A stretch of 64,000 nucleotides of DNA from Mergibacter septicus (GTDB lineage Bacteria > Pseudomonadota > Gammaproteobacteria > Enterobacterales > Pasteurellaceae), in the NCBI RefSeq assembly GCF_003265225.1, contig NZ_CP022013.1:405001-469000 (forward strand). Direction: 5' to 3'. Of this stretch, positions 1 through 10,663 are shown piece after piece (the first letter of the stretch is position 1; each line of letters opens with the position of its first letter). The position numbers and the translations under genes were made by a program. Under the pieces are notes generated by a model, which did no database searches, was not told the DNA's origin, and saw only the letters and a program-made list of their open reading frames with translations.

Positions 1-2242
<2,242 letters not shown>

Positions 2243-2432
2243 ACAACGCTCAAATGTTTTGGGGAGTGGGTACTCTTGAGTAGCTTGTGGCTAAATAACT
2301 TAACGAATGTTAAGCCATTAACTGGTGAGTTTAACGTTATCTTTATCAACAAATAAAGAAAATTAACAAACTCACGACAGAACGAAACAAACAAAGAACA
2401 ACAAATAACAAACAACAAGATAAAAAGAATTT
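2243..2432 (+). other. 23S-5S internal transcribed spacer
   Basis: This spacer of about 190 bases carries no tRNA. Its second half (about 2340-2425) is strikingly rich in A and C and nearly free of G and T, as a run of ACAAA-like units. That would keep it single-stranded between the 23S and 5S processing stems. No gene is supported here. Confidence 0.8.
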
Positions 2433-2549
2433 TCCCGGCGGTCATAATGCAGTGGTACCACCTGATACCTTGCCGAACTCAGAAGTGAAACGCTGTGATG
2501 CCGATGGTAGTGTAGGGTCTCCCTATGTGAGAGTAGGGTACCGCCGGGG
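2433..2549 (+). rRNA. 5S ribosomal RNA
   Basis: The interior matches gammaproteobacterial 5S rRNA, including CCGAACTCAGAAGTGAAACG and GATGGTAGTGTAGGGTCTCC. The two ends pair as the terminal stem: CCCGGCGGT at the 5' side and the GTACCGCCGGGG region at the 3' side. It lies about 190 bases after the 23S gene, as expected for the distal part of an rrn operon. The ends are estimated to within two or three bases. Confidence 0.95.
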
Positions 2550-2565
2550 GTAATCAAATTAGAGA

Positions 2566-2597
2566 GAAAAAGCACAAACATAGGTTTGTGCTTTTTT
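2566..2597 (+). terminator. Rho-independent terminator of the rrn operon
   Basis: AGCACAAA and TTTGTGCT form a stem with a short loop, followed by a run of seven T. It sits just downstream of 5S rRNA and ends the rRNA operon. Confidence 0.85.
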
Positions 2598-2655
2598 TAT
2601 AGCTAGTGAATATAATAGAAAGTATTTAATCAGTGAGAAAATAGAATAAGTAATT

Positions 2656-2690
2656 AAAAAAATACTAAGTTAATGAACTTAGTATTTTTT
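2656..2690. terminator. Bidirectional terminator between rrn and yfcZ
   Basis: AATACTAAGTT and AACTTAGTATT form an 11-bp stem with loop AATG, flanked by A-run and T-run on opposite sides. It can end transcripts in both directions. It lies just past the stop codon of the minus-strand yfcZ. Confidence 0.8.
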
Positions 2691-2716
2691 ATTGATCTTT
2701 AGTAAAGGTTGAAAAC

Positions 2717-3007
2717 TTAACGGGTAGATAATTGAAATATCATACTTTCAGCTTGGCAGCAGAATAAAAAATGGGCGGTTAGTTGATACCCATTTTCTAC
2801 GGGTTTTATATCTGAAGTAATTTGACAAGGTTCACTTTCTGTATTTCTTGCTTTTTCAGTTAGATAAGCTAAAGTTTGTTCAGCATCTGCTTGAGTTGAG
2901 TAAATTTGAGAAAAATCGACACCACAATCTTCATTATCAATTACTGTACCAACATCAACACAGCAACATACTTTTGCTTCTTCAGCTTTACATTTCATTT
3001 TGCTCAT
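2717..3007 (-). CDS. yfcZ: YfcZ/YiiS family protein (DUF406)
   Basis: This small cytosolic protein of 96 residues is of unknown function. It closely resembles E. coli YfcZ, with an N-terminal CCC cluster followed by VDVGT, the block AEQTLAYLTEKARNTESEPC, and a C-terminal AESMIFQLSTR. Several conserved cysteines suggest metal or redox chemistry, but that is inference. A ribosome site AGGAAAACAAT precedes the ATG. It is divergent from fadL, and yfcZ and fadL are also neighbours in E. coli, which supports the assignment. Confidence 0.88.
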   Translation of the reverse strand: MSKMKCKAEEAKVCCCVDVGTVIDNEDCGVDFSQIYSTQADAEQTLAYLTEKARNTESEPCQITSDIKPVENGYQLTAHFLFCCQAESMIFQLSTR

Positions 3008-3225
3008 ATTGTTTTCCTATATAAAGTTTAAGTAAATTATGGATGTTATTTTAGCATAGATAAAGCTGATGAGTATGATGAAATTCGGTTATAAATAGCA
3101 GAATAAAATATTTAACTGGTCGGAACAGTTTATTACTTTTAAATGAATAATTGCGAGTATATATACTATTATTTAGAATGTAAATTTTATTAAAGATTTT
3201 CTATTTCTATAAAAGAGGATTTTAT

Positions 3226-4479
3226 ATGCGAGTTTTGACTAAAACTCTATTAGCAACATTATTAGCAACAGGAACAAGTGGTGCATTTGCTGCAGCATTT
3301 CAATTAAACGAAGTATCAACCGTTGGGCTTGGGCAAGCATATGCAGGCGATGCAGCTTTAGCAGATAACGCTTCGGCAGTTACGACTAATCCAGCATTAA
3401 TGTCGCTATTTCAACGTCCAGAAATTTCAGTAGGTGGTATTTATGTTAAACCTAAAATTGATATTGCAAAAGGTACTTTTTTAGGTCAACCTACTTCTGA
3501 ACAAAAAAATATTGCACCGAGCGAATTTATTCCACATTTTTATGCTTTATATCCGATTAATTCTAAATTTGCTGTCGGTGGTGGTATTAATGCTAATTAT
3601 GGTCTTTCGACTAAATATGACAAAACTTATGAAGCGGGTATCTTTGCGGGTTCAACTAAATTAACTGCGGTTAATTTTAATTTAAGTGGTTCATATCGCT
3701 TAACAAATAATTTAAGTGTTGGGGTTGGAATTAATGCAATTCATGCAAAAGCAAATATTGAACGTTATGTAGGAATACTTGGAGCTAACAAAATTCCAGC
3801 TGCAACAAAATTTAAATCTTTAGATGGTAAAGCTTGGGGATATGGCTGGAATGTTGGTGCGGTATATGAGTTTAATCAAGATAACCGTTTAGCTATTACT
3901 TATCGTTCCCATACAGATATTGATTTTAAAGGGAATTACTATGATGCTCAACCAGTATTAAAGCAAGCTTTACCTAAACAAGGTGATGGTTCTTTAACCT
4001 TAACTTTACCAGCATATTGGGAAGTTGCTGGGTATAATCGTGTATTACCTGACTTAGCAGTTACTTATAGTGTTAAACGGACACTCTGGCACCGTTTTAA
4101 AGAATTAAGAGCCGTTGCTGAGAATAATGGTGGTTATACGCCATTAGAAAAACCAGAACATTTCCACGATACCACCCGTATTGCATTAGGGCTTAATTAT
4201 GATGTTAATGAAAAATTAACTCTACGTACTGGTATCGCTTATGATGAGGTAGCCGTAGATGCACCATATCAATCTTTATCAATTCCTGATACAGATCGTA
4301 CTTGGTATAGTGTTGGCGCTACTTATCGTGTTACACCTAATCTTTCAGTTGATGCTGGGTATGCCTATATCAAAGGTAAAAAAGTTACTTTTACAGAGAG
4401 TCAAGGACAACTTAAAGGCACCTTTACTAGCACTTCAAGAGCGGATTTATTCGGTTTAAGTTTAAATTACCGTTTCTAA
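3226..4479 (+). CDS. fadL: FadL/OmpP1 family outer-membrane long-chain fatty acid transporter
   Basis: This outer-membrane beta-barrel of 417 residues imports long-chain fatty acids and other hydrophobic compounds. In Haemophilus the same family is called outer membrane protein P1. It has a signal peptide (about residues 1-22, ending GAFA). The hatch-domain signature follows (VGLGQAYAGDAALADNASAVTTNPA), then alternating barrel strands and a C-terminal aromatic residue (LSLNYRF). RBS AAAGAGG stands upstream of the ATG. The gene is monocistronic, with a strong terminator after it. As a surface protein it may vary between strains. Substrate specificity cannot be read from the sequence. Confidence 0.93.
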   Translation: MRVLTKTLLATLLATGTSGAFAAAFQLNEVSTVGLGQAYAGDAALADNASAVTTNPALMSLFQRPEISVGGIYVKPKIDIAKGTFLGQPTSEQKNIAPSEFIPHFYALYPINSKFAVGGGINANYGLSTKYDKTYEAGIFAGSTKLTAVNFNLSGSYRLTNNLSVGVGINAIHAKANIERYVGILGANKIPAATKFKSLDGKAWGYGWNVGAVYEFNQDNRLAITYRSHTDIDFKGNYYDAQPVLKQALPKQGDGSLTLTLPAYWEVAGYNRVLPDLAVTYSVKRTLWHRFKELRAVAENNGGYTPLEKPEHFHDTTRIALGLNYDVNEKLTLRTGIAYDEVAVDAPYQSLSIPDTDRTWYSVGATYRVTPNLSVDAGYAYIKGKKVTFTESQGQLKGTFTSTSRADLFGLSLNYRF

Positions 4480-4496
4480 TTATTTTATTTTCATTA

Positions 4497-4522
4497 AAAA
4501 ACGTGCTTCGGCACGTTTTTTT
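4497..4522 (+). terminator. Terminator of fadL
   Basis: AAAACGTGC and GCACGTTTT form a stem with the very stable TTCG tetraloop, followed by a T run. It lies 17 bases after the fadL stop codon. Confidence 0.92.
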
Positions 4523-4582
4523 ATATTAAATTATTACTATTACATATAATTTAAAATTTAAACTGGAATTAAGAAGGAAGCG

Positions 4583-5134
4583 ATGTCGCAAGCTATTTAT
4601 TATCATTATTTTAATTCACCCGTAGGACGATTACGCCTCTTACTTGAAGGCGATCATAAGCTTGCTATTATTGGGTTAGATTTTGAAAGAGAACAAGAAG
4701 AAATATCACCAGATTGGTTATTTTTAGAAGAACACCATTTAATTCAAGAGACGAAACAGGCTTTAATGGCTTATTTTAAGGGTGGAAAAAATACATTTAC
4801 TGCTTTACCATTAAAATTAATTGGCACTGAGTTTCAACAGCAAGTATGGCGAGCATTACAGCAGATCCCTTTTGGTCAAAGTACAACTTATGGCGAGATT
4901 GCACAGAGGATTGGACGAGTGAAAGCGGTGAGAGCAGTGGGTGGTGCTATTGGGCGGAATCCAATTAGTATTATTATTCCTTGCCATCGAGTTTTAGGAA
5001 TAGGGCAGACTTTAACAGGATTTGGTGGTGGTTTACCGATTAAACGCCAGTTATTGCAACATGAACAGATCGAATATCTTGATCGAGGGATTGAATTTGT
5101 TAAGCCTAAGCGTTTACATCATTTAATTAGATAA
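4583..5134 (+). CDS. ogt: Methylated-DNA--[protein]-cysteine S-methyltransferase
   Basis: This suicide DNA-repair protein of 183 residues moves the methyl group from O6-methylguanine (and O4-methylthymine) to its own cysteine. The active-site motif PCHRVLG lies at about residues 133-139. It is preceded by the helix-turn-helix with the arginine finger (YGEIAQRIGRVKAVRAVGGAIGRNP), the usual order for this family. The length suits Ogt rather than the longer Ada fusion, as there is no N-terminal zinc domain. RBS AAGAAGGAAG precedes the ATG. It converges with tmcA on the other strand. Confidence 0.93.
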   Translation: MSQAIYYHYFNSPVGRLRLLLEGDHKLAIIGLDFEREQEEISPDWLFLEEHHLIQETKQALMAYFKGGKNTFTALPLKLIGTEFQQQVWRALQQIPFGQSTTYGEIAQRIGRVKAVRAVGGAIGRNPISIIIPCHRVLGIGQTLTGFGGGLPIKRQLLQHEQIEYLDRGIEFVKPKRLHHLIR

Positions 5135-5153
5135 GTTTTTTTGTTTAATTTAT

Positions 5154-7205
5154 TTAATTAGAATTGGTGATATAAAATAATTTTCCTTTTCGTAATAAAT
5201 CTGCTTTGACGCTCTGTTTTAGCGTTATTAAGGCATTTTTTTTATACTGTTTTTGTCGAATAAACGCTGAAAGTTGGGTTGCAAGTGTTGGATTTGGGTA
5301 TTGTTTTAGATAGCGCTGCAATGCAGGATAACAGGCATTAAAAGTTCGGTGGTGTAGAGCAAAATCAGATAGGCTTTGCCAGTCATCGGTAGTCAGGTGC
5401 CATTCTAATGATCGAATTTGCCATTTTAATTGTTGGCAGATTTCAGTTATTAAGTGGTGATCACTTAGTAAAAAATTCCGTTTAAATTGTCTTGTTGCTT
5501 GTTGACAGAATCTTTTCCCCTGTTTTGACAGTGGGTAAATTGCCATTGTACTGTAATAACCGCTACTGGCTTCTTGACGATGAGTTAAATGCACCAGTTG
5601 AAAACCATTTTTAAACCAAAAATTAGCTAATCTAGGCTGATAACCAAAACTAACAGAAATAAAGTCAAAGTCTGTTTGTAGAGAAATATCTGTAAGAAAA
5701 TGCTGTAATAAACGAGAACCACTACCACGTTGCTGCAAGTTGGGTGTAATCGCTATTCTTGAAATGCGTAATGATTTTAATTGACAAGCTAATGGTAGAT
5801 TAGCTTGAAAACAAAGGGCTTGCACTAATAAATTTCCTGCAGGTTGTCGATAACCTGTGCGAATTTGTTCGATTAAAGTTAAGTCTAATTTTCCTTCTGT
5901 TACTCCCCAGATAATACCAGATAATTGTTGATTGCTTTGAAGTTGATAAAAATATTGATCTTTTGCATCTAATAAACGGCGTAAGTCTAGAGGTGTTGTA
6001 CGATAATGGGCGATAGTTAAAAGAGAGTAAAGTTGTTGAAATACGGTTGAATTTTGAGAAAACTCGCCTTGAGTAAGAGGAAGAAAATATTCTTTATCTG
6101 TCGTGTTTGTGCTACTTTGTTGGGGAGTGTGGAGTAATAATAGTTGATTAATCCATTTTTCCAATGGGTCATGTTCTTGCCAACGTAAAGGGAAGTTAAG
6201 TTGTAATCTTTGAGATGGGCGTTGCAATTGTTGGGCTAATTTTAAACTAAAACCTTTTCCTGTTCCTTCATAACCATCAACCGTGGTGGTAAATAAAATA
6301 TGTACAAAAGTTTGGCTAAATTCAAGTAATATCTCTAGTGGTAACATCGCCGCTTCATCAACAATTAACCATGCCTGAGTAAATTTTGCAGGTGTTTGAT
6401 CGATCTCTGTTCGCAATTGATCGGGAGCTAAAAAGATTGGTGGTTGTTGAGGGCAATGTTTTAACAAAGTTTTTATAGCTTGACGATTAGGGGCGGTGAG
6501 ATAAACCGTAATGTTTGCTTGGGCAAGTTGTTCTGCCAATAAGCCAGAAACTGCTGATTTTCCACGTCCTCTTGCTGCTGTTAGAAGATAAATATCTTGT
6601 TTAGCTTGAATTAATTGTTGCAAAATATGTTGCTGTTCTTTAAGAGCAAATTTTGGGATTTGCCATCGTGTTGAAGAAAAATCAAGTGAAATCTCATTTT
6701 TTGTATGTTGTTGATATAAGCGAATTGACGTTGAGGCTAGAAAGGGAGAAAGGCTTTTTTTGAACCATTGGTAAAATTGTAAGGGAACTAGAGGTTGAGT
6801 TGCATTATTCCAGCGTAAACTATCTTGATCAGAATAATTTTCAATTTTATCCCATTCAGGCAATAGTAGAATTAAATAGCCGTTAGCTTTGAGAGTCGCA
6901 CCTAAGATCGCTAAGCTTTCAAGATGGAGGATCAGTTGCTGTTTAACTGGACTACGATAGTCTAAAATCGCTAATTCAAACTCTTGTCCTAATAAATTTT
7001 TACTTTGTTTAAAGTGATAGCTATGGATTAAGAGAGAAGGAAAGGCGTGTTTTAACCCTATTTCTCCACAATAAGCAATCTGGCAATCTATCAGATTGTT
7101 TTCTTTTTTCTCTGCAAATTGTGTGAGGATTTTGGTTAACTGTTGTGTTAACCAAAGATCATTACCCGCTAAGATAACGGCTTGTCGCCAACCTGAAAGG
7201 TGCAT
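5154..7205 (-). CDS. tmcA: tRNA(Met) cytidine acetyltransferase TmcA
   Basis: TmcA makes N4-acetylcytidine at the wobble base of elongator tRNA-Met, using acetyl-CoA and ATP or GTP. The protein has 683 residues. It holds an N-terminal domain, a helicase-like ATPase with Walker A TAARGRGKSA (about residue 208) and Walker B LIVDEAAMLPL (about 281). The GNAT acetyl-CoA site is ISRIAITPNLQQRGSGSRLL, and a helical tRNA-binding tail follows. Length and domain order match E. coli TmcA (YpfI). It follows ybeY by 11 bases on the same strand, so ybeZ-ybeY-tmcA is likely one RNA-maturation operon. Confidence 0.92.
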   Translation of the reverse strand: MHLSGWRQAVILAGNDLWLTQQLTKILTQFAEKKENNLIDCQIAYCGEIGLKHAFPSLLIHSYHFKQSKNLLGQEFELAILDYRSPVKQQLILHLESLAILGATLKANGYLILLLPEWDKIENYSDQDSLRWNNATQPLVPLQFYQWFKKSLSPFLASTSIRLYQQHTKNEISLDFSSTRWQIPKFALKEQQHILQQLIQAKQDIYLLTAARGRGKSAVSGLLAEQLAQANITVYLTAPNRQAIKTLLKHCPQQPPIFLAPDQLRTEIDQTPAKFTQAWLIVDEAAMLPLEILLEFSQTFVHILFTTTVDGYEGTGKGFSLKLAQQLQRPSQRLQLNFPLRWQEHDPLEKWINQLLLLHTPQQSSTNTTDKEYFLPLTQGEFSQNSTVFQQLYSLLTIAHYRTTPLDLRRLLDAKDQYFYQLQSNQQLSGIIWGVTEGKLDLTLIEQIRTGYRQPAGNLLVQALCFQANLPLACQLKSLRISRIAITPNLQQRGSGSRLLQHFLTDISLQTDFDFISVSFGYQPRLANFWFKNGFQLVHLTHRQEASSGYYSTMAIYPLSKQGKRFCQQATRQFKRNFLLSDHHLITEICQQLKWQIRSLEWHLTTDDWQSLSDFALHHRTFNACYPALQRYLKQYPNPTLATQLSAFIRQKQYKKNALITLKQSVKADLLRKGKLFYITNSN

Positions 7206-7216
7206 AGTGTGCTAAA

Positions 7217-7684
7217 TTACTCTTTTTCACTTGCATAAGGATCAGCAAAGCCAAGTTGGTGCATAATATCTTGCTCGAGGCTTTCCATTTCTTCTGCTTC
7301 TGCATCATCAATATGATCATAGCCAAGCAGATGTAAGCTACCGTGTACTACCATATGTGCCCAGTGGGCTAAAATAGGTTTATTTTGTTCAAGTGCTTCT
7401 CTTTCAACCACTTGACGGCAAATCACCAAATCACCTAATAAAGGTAATGCTACTTCACTAGGCGACTCAAAAGGAAAAGAGAGGACATTAGTTGGATAAT
7501 CTTTACCTCGATAAGTGTGATTCAACATTTGGCTTTCAGCTTCATCAACAATTCTAATCGTCATTTCAATATCTGTCTGTGTTGGTTTTACGGCTGTTGA
7601 TGCCCAATGAGTGACTTGTTCTAATGTTGGGAGGTTTTCCTGATTTTGTGTTGCAAGTTGTAAATCAATTACAAGAGAATTCAT
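7217..7684 (-). CDS. ybeY: Endoribonuclease YbeY (16S rRNA 3' maturation)
   Basis: YbeY is a zinc-dependent single-strand endoribonuclease that helps mature the 16S rRNA 3' end and acts in ribosome quality control. The protein has 155 residues. The family zinc motif H-x3-H-x5-H is present in [15 protein letters not shown]. The conserved segment [15 protein letters not shown] lies upstream. Its start overlaps the end of ybeZ by 20 bases, which points to coupled translation. The usual third partner ybeX is not next in line, and tmcA follows instead. Confidence 0.94.
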   Translation of the reverse strand: MNSLVIDLQLATQNQENLPTLEQVTHWASTAVKPTQTDIEMTIRIVDEAESQMLNHTYRGKDYPTNVLSFPFESPSEVALPLLGDLVICRQVVEREALEQNKPILAHWAHMVVHGSLHLLGYDHIDDAEAEEMESLEQDIMHQLGFADPYASEKE

Positions 7685-8795
7685 TATGCTTTTCCTTTAC
7701 ATTTTCGTTGGTCATTAAAAGTGCTTGTAAACGTGTTTGATGACGTTGTTCCGATAATTGTTGTCGTCGCAGTTCATCTTCCGTCTCCCATTTTTCATAA
7801 GCTTGCACTACTTTAGCTACCACAGGGTGACGCACAATATCTTGACTTGTAAAATAGTTAAAACTCAGTTCTTCAACATTTCCTAAAACTTCAATAGCGT
7901 GTTTTAAACCTGATTTTTGTCCACGAGGCAGATCGACTTGAGTGATATCCCCTGTAATCACTGCTTTTGAATTAAAACCAATTCGAGTTAAAAACATTTT
8001 CATCTGTTCAATAGTGGTGTTTTGGCTTTCATCAAGAATAATAAAAGCATCATTTAATGTTCTTCCTCGCATATAAGCTAAAGGTGCAATTTCGATCACA
8101 TTTCGTTCCATTAATTTTTGCACTTTTTCGAAACCTAACATTTCAAACAGTGCATCATAAAGAGGGCGTAAATACGGCTCAATTTTTTGTCCTAAATCGC
8201 CGGGTAAAAAACCAAGTTTTTCTCCGGCTTCAACCGCTGGTCGAGTAAGTAACAGGCGACGAACTTGATGCGTTTCAAGTGCTTCAACTGCTGCAGCAAC
8301 AGCTAAAAAGGTTTTACCAGTGCCTGCAGGGCCAATTCCAAAACTAATATCATGACGTAAAATATTATGTAAGTATTGAATCTGGTTAGCACCACGAGGT
8401 TTAATCATTCCTCGTTTTGTCTTAATTGTTGTTGAATAGACTTGCGCTTCTTCTGATGAATTTGGGCCGGTATTACTTGCTTGTAATGACATACGCTTTT
8501 CTTGAATAGCAAGATGAACATCTTCTAAATCCAAAAGTTTGATTTTTCCTTTAATCGGAGCAGTAGCTTGGTAGAGCTTTTGGAGTAATTGTTGTATTTT
8601 TTGGAGTAGCATCAGTTGATCAGCTGACGACTCTTCATCAGTAGAACGTAAAGTGAAGACAAAATTACGGTGAGAAATAACGACATTAAACTGTTTTTCG
8701 ATGGTTTCTAAGTGTAGGTTAAATGCTCCACATAGGGATTGCAAACGAGCATTATCTTGCGGTTCAAGCGTAAAACTAAGTTGTTGTGCAGACAA
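7665..8795 (-). CDS. ybeZ: PhoH-like ATPase YbeZ
   Basis: This RNA-associated ATPase of the PhoH family has 376 residues and works together with YbeY. Walker [16 protein letters not shown] lies near residue 155 and Walker [13 protein letters not shown] near residue 250. The conserved [18 protein letters not shown] block lies between them. The extended N-terminus is typical of YbeZ rather than the short PhoH. It is the first gene of the minus-strand ybeZ-ybeY-tmcA cluster. miaB, often upstream in relatives, is not here. Confidence 0.93.
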   Translation of the reverse strand: MSAQQLSFTLEPQDNARLQSLCGAFNLHLETIEKQFNVVISHRNFVFTLRSTDEESSADQLMLLQKIQQLLQKLYQATAPIKGKIKLLDLEDVHLAIQEKRMSLQASNTGPNSSEEAQVYSTTIKTKRGMIKPRGANQIQYLHNILRHDISFGIGPAGTGKTFLAVAAAVEALETHQVRRLLLTRPAVEAGEKLGFLPGDLGQKIEPYLRPLYDALFEMLGFEKVQKLMERNVIEIAPLAYMRGRTLNDAFIILDESQNTTIEQMKMFLTRIGFNSKAVITGDITQVDLPRGQKSGLKHAIEVLGNVEELSFNYFTSQDIVRHPVVAKVVQAYEKWETEDELRRQQLSEQRHQTRLQALLMTNENVKEKHNEFSCN

Positions 8796-9015
8796 GTTAA
8801 AACCTCAAAAGTGAAAGTGAAGATATAGTTTAGTATACCTTGATTGGATAGGTAAAACCAAGCCGTGGGATTAAGATTATTTAAGTATAAAGCTAAGTAA
8901 ATTGATTTTTAGTAAATTTGTTTTTATTTGTTGTAATTATGATTGTATTTTTCCGCTTAATTGAATATTTTACTCCATCAAAATTATGTTTTATTGAATA
9001 TTATAGGAAGTAAAA

Positions 9016-9834
9016 ATGTTTTTATGGTCTTTATTAGCCTTATCTTTAATTCTACTTTCAGTAAAAAGAGTAAGCCTTGGGATATTTATTCTTTATAGTG
9101 TAATTTTTGGTGCTATATATCAAGGGATATTAGAAATATCTACTTTATTTTTTATTCTTTTTATTTCTTGTCTCTTATATTTGTATAAAAATAAGCATTG
9201 GAAGTGGTTGGAGGGTATTTTAGTCATATTTTGTTTTCTACTCTATTTTCATCATATCGCAGGATTCAATAATCCTATGATATTATCACAAGTAAAAGTA
9301 AGCGAAAATAGTGCTAATTTTAATCTTTATTATAATTTAGATAAGGCTTTAATTCCTTTTATTTTATTTCCATTAATACCGAATTTGTTTTCGTGTGAAC
9401 CTAAAATTACAGCAAGTAAAATAAAATGGGGAGTATTAATTTTATCGCCTTCTTTACTTTTAATGTTGGCTAGTTTAGCGGGGAGTTTAAAAGTAGAATT
9501 TCATATTCCAACTTGGTTACCTTATTTTATTTTATCTAATCTCTTTTTTGTTTCTTTGGTTGAAGAAAGTTTATTTAGAGGATATTTACAGCAACGCTTA
9601 CAAGCTAAAATAGGTAGTTATCCTGCAGTATTTGTTTCAGCGATTATCTTTGCGTTATCTCATTATGGTTACACCAATGGCAATATCTTTTTTATGTTAT
9701 TTATTGGTTTGGCTGGGATAATCTATTCCTTAGCTTGGCTTTGGAGTGGAAAAGTATGGGTTAGCACTTTTATCCATTTTGGTTTGAATTTAACCCATCT
9801 GCTCTTTTTTACTTATCCTTATTTAGTAAGGTAA
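9016..9834 (+). CDS. CPBP (Abi/CAAX-like) family intramembrane metalloprotease
   Basis: This integral membrane protein of 272 residues has about eight hydrophobic segments. The three motifs of the CPBP/Abi family are all present: EESLFRG (EExxxR type, about residue 188), FALSHYG (FxxxH type, about 217) and FIHFGLN (HxxxN type, about 253). The catalytic Glu and His ligands therefore look intact. In other bacteria such proteins act in bacteriocin immunity, prenyl-protein processing or peptide maturation. Its place next to the sap operon is suggestive only. It is very AT-rich. RBS AGGAAGTAAAA precedes the ATG. The substrate is unknown. Confidence 0.85.
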   Translation: MFLWSLLALSLILLSVKRVSLGIFILYSVIFGAIYQGILEISTLFFILFISCLLYLYKNKHWKWLEGILVIFCFLLYFHHIAGFNNPMILSQVKVSENSANFNLYYNLDKALIPFILFPLIPNLFSCEPKITASKIKWGVLILSPSLLLMLASLAGSLKVEFHIPTWLPYFILSNLFFVSLVEESLFRGYLQQRLQAKIGSYPAVFVSAIIFALSHYGYTNGNIFFMLFIGLAGIIYSLAWLWSGKVWVSTFIHFGLNLTHLLFFTYPYLVR

Positions 9835-9848
9835 TAGATGTTGTTGTA

Positions 9849-9871
9849 TAAGGGTTATTCATTAACCCTTA
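9849..9871. terminator. Possible terminator hairpin between the CPBP gene and sapF
   Basis: TAAGGGTTA and TAACCCTTA form a 9-bp stem with a five-base loop in the short gap between two converging genes, overlapping the sapF stop codon. The T tracts are weak, so it may be an inefficient terminator. Confidence 0.45.
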
Positions 9872-10663
9872 TTGCCACGAAGTTACATCTAATTCTTTAC
9901 CAAATTGACTGATTATTAGGCGTTTCGTTAAATCTGTTTGAGGATTAAGTAATATTTCTTTCGTTGCACCATACTCGATCATATTCCCTTGTTGTAATAA
10001 TAAAATATCATCAGCAATATGTTTAATAATTCCCATATTCTGTCCGATATAAATATAAGCAAGCCCTAATTTGGCTTGTAGATCGAGTAATAAATTCATT
10101 AATGCTGCACGCATTGAAGCATCAAGAGTATCTAACATATCATCAATAATAATAATTTCAGGATCTAGAATAATAGCACGAGCTAAAGCTATACGTTGTT
10201 TCTGACTAATATTTAATTCATTAAGTTGAATATTAGCGTGTTCTGGGGTTAAACCAATTAAACGTAATACTTGGTCGATTTTTTGATCTCGTTCATATTC
10301 AACTAAATCGGTTGCTAACCGTAGAGGAAGATCTAAGGTTTGTCCAACGTTTAATTGCATATTAAAAGAGGCATTTGGATTTTGAAAAATCATACGAATA
10401 TGTTTTGAGCGATAGTGGTAATCACCAAAATTAAGTGGTTTATTTTTAAATAAAATTTTTCCAGAGGAGGGTTGAGTAATCCCAACTAGCATTTTTGCTA
10501 AGGTTGATTTACCTGAACCATTTTCACCAACGATTGCCAGTGTTTTTTGACGTTCTAAATGAAAAGAAACATTTTTAACTGCGGTAAAAGTGCGTTTTAA
10601 CCAGCCACTATTGCTAGGAAATTCTTTAGTTAAATTTTCTACTTCTAACAGAATATTATTCAT
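9869..10663 (-). CDS. sapF: Sap peptide transporter ATPase SapF
   Basis: This is the second ATPase of the SapABCDF importer (264 residues), linked in Haemophilus and Salmonella to resistance to antimicrobial peptides and to heme or potassium handling. Walker A GENGSGKS is intact (46-53). The other ATPase motifs are degenerate. The signature LSGGQ reads NISQKQ (151-156). The Walker B catalytic position is Asp175 (IIIDD) rather than Glu. The switch position is Gln208 (GQN), where active ATPases have His. E. coli SapF is, to my memory, also atypical at the signature and switch. Its start overlaps the sapD stop by one base, so the two are translationally coupled. Confidence 0.92.
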   Translation of the reverse strand: MNNILLEVENLTKEFPSNSGWLKRTFTAVKNVSFHLERQKTLAIVGENGSGKSTLAKMLVGITQPSSGKILFKNKPLNFGDYHYRSKHIRMIFQNPNASFNMQLNVGQTLDLPLRLATDLVEYERDQKIDQVLRLIGLTPEHANIQLNELNISQKQRIALARAIILDPEIIIIDDMLDTLDASMRAALMNLLLDLQAKLGLAYIYIGQNMGIIKHIADDILLLQQGNMIEYGATKEILLNPQTDLTKRLIISQFGKELDVTSWQ

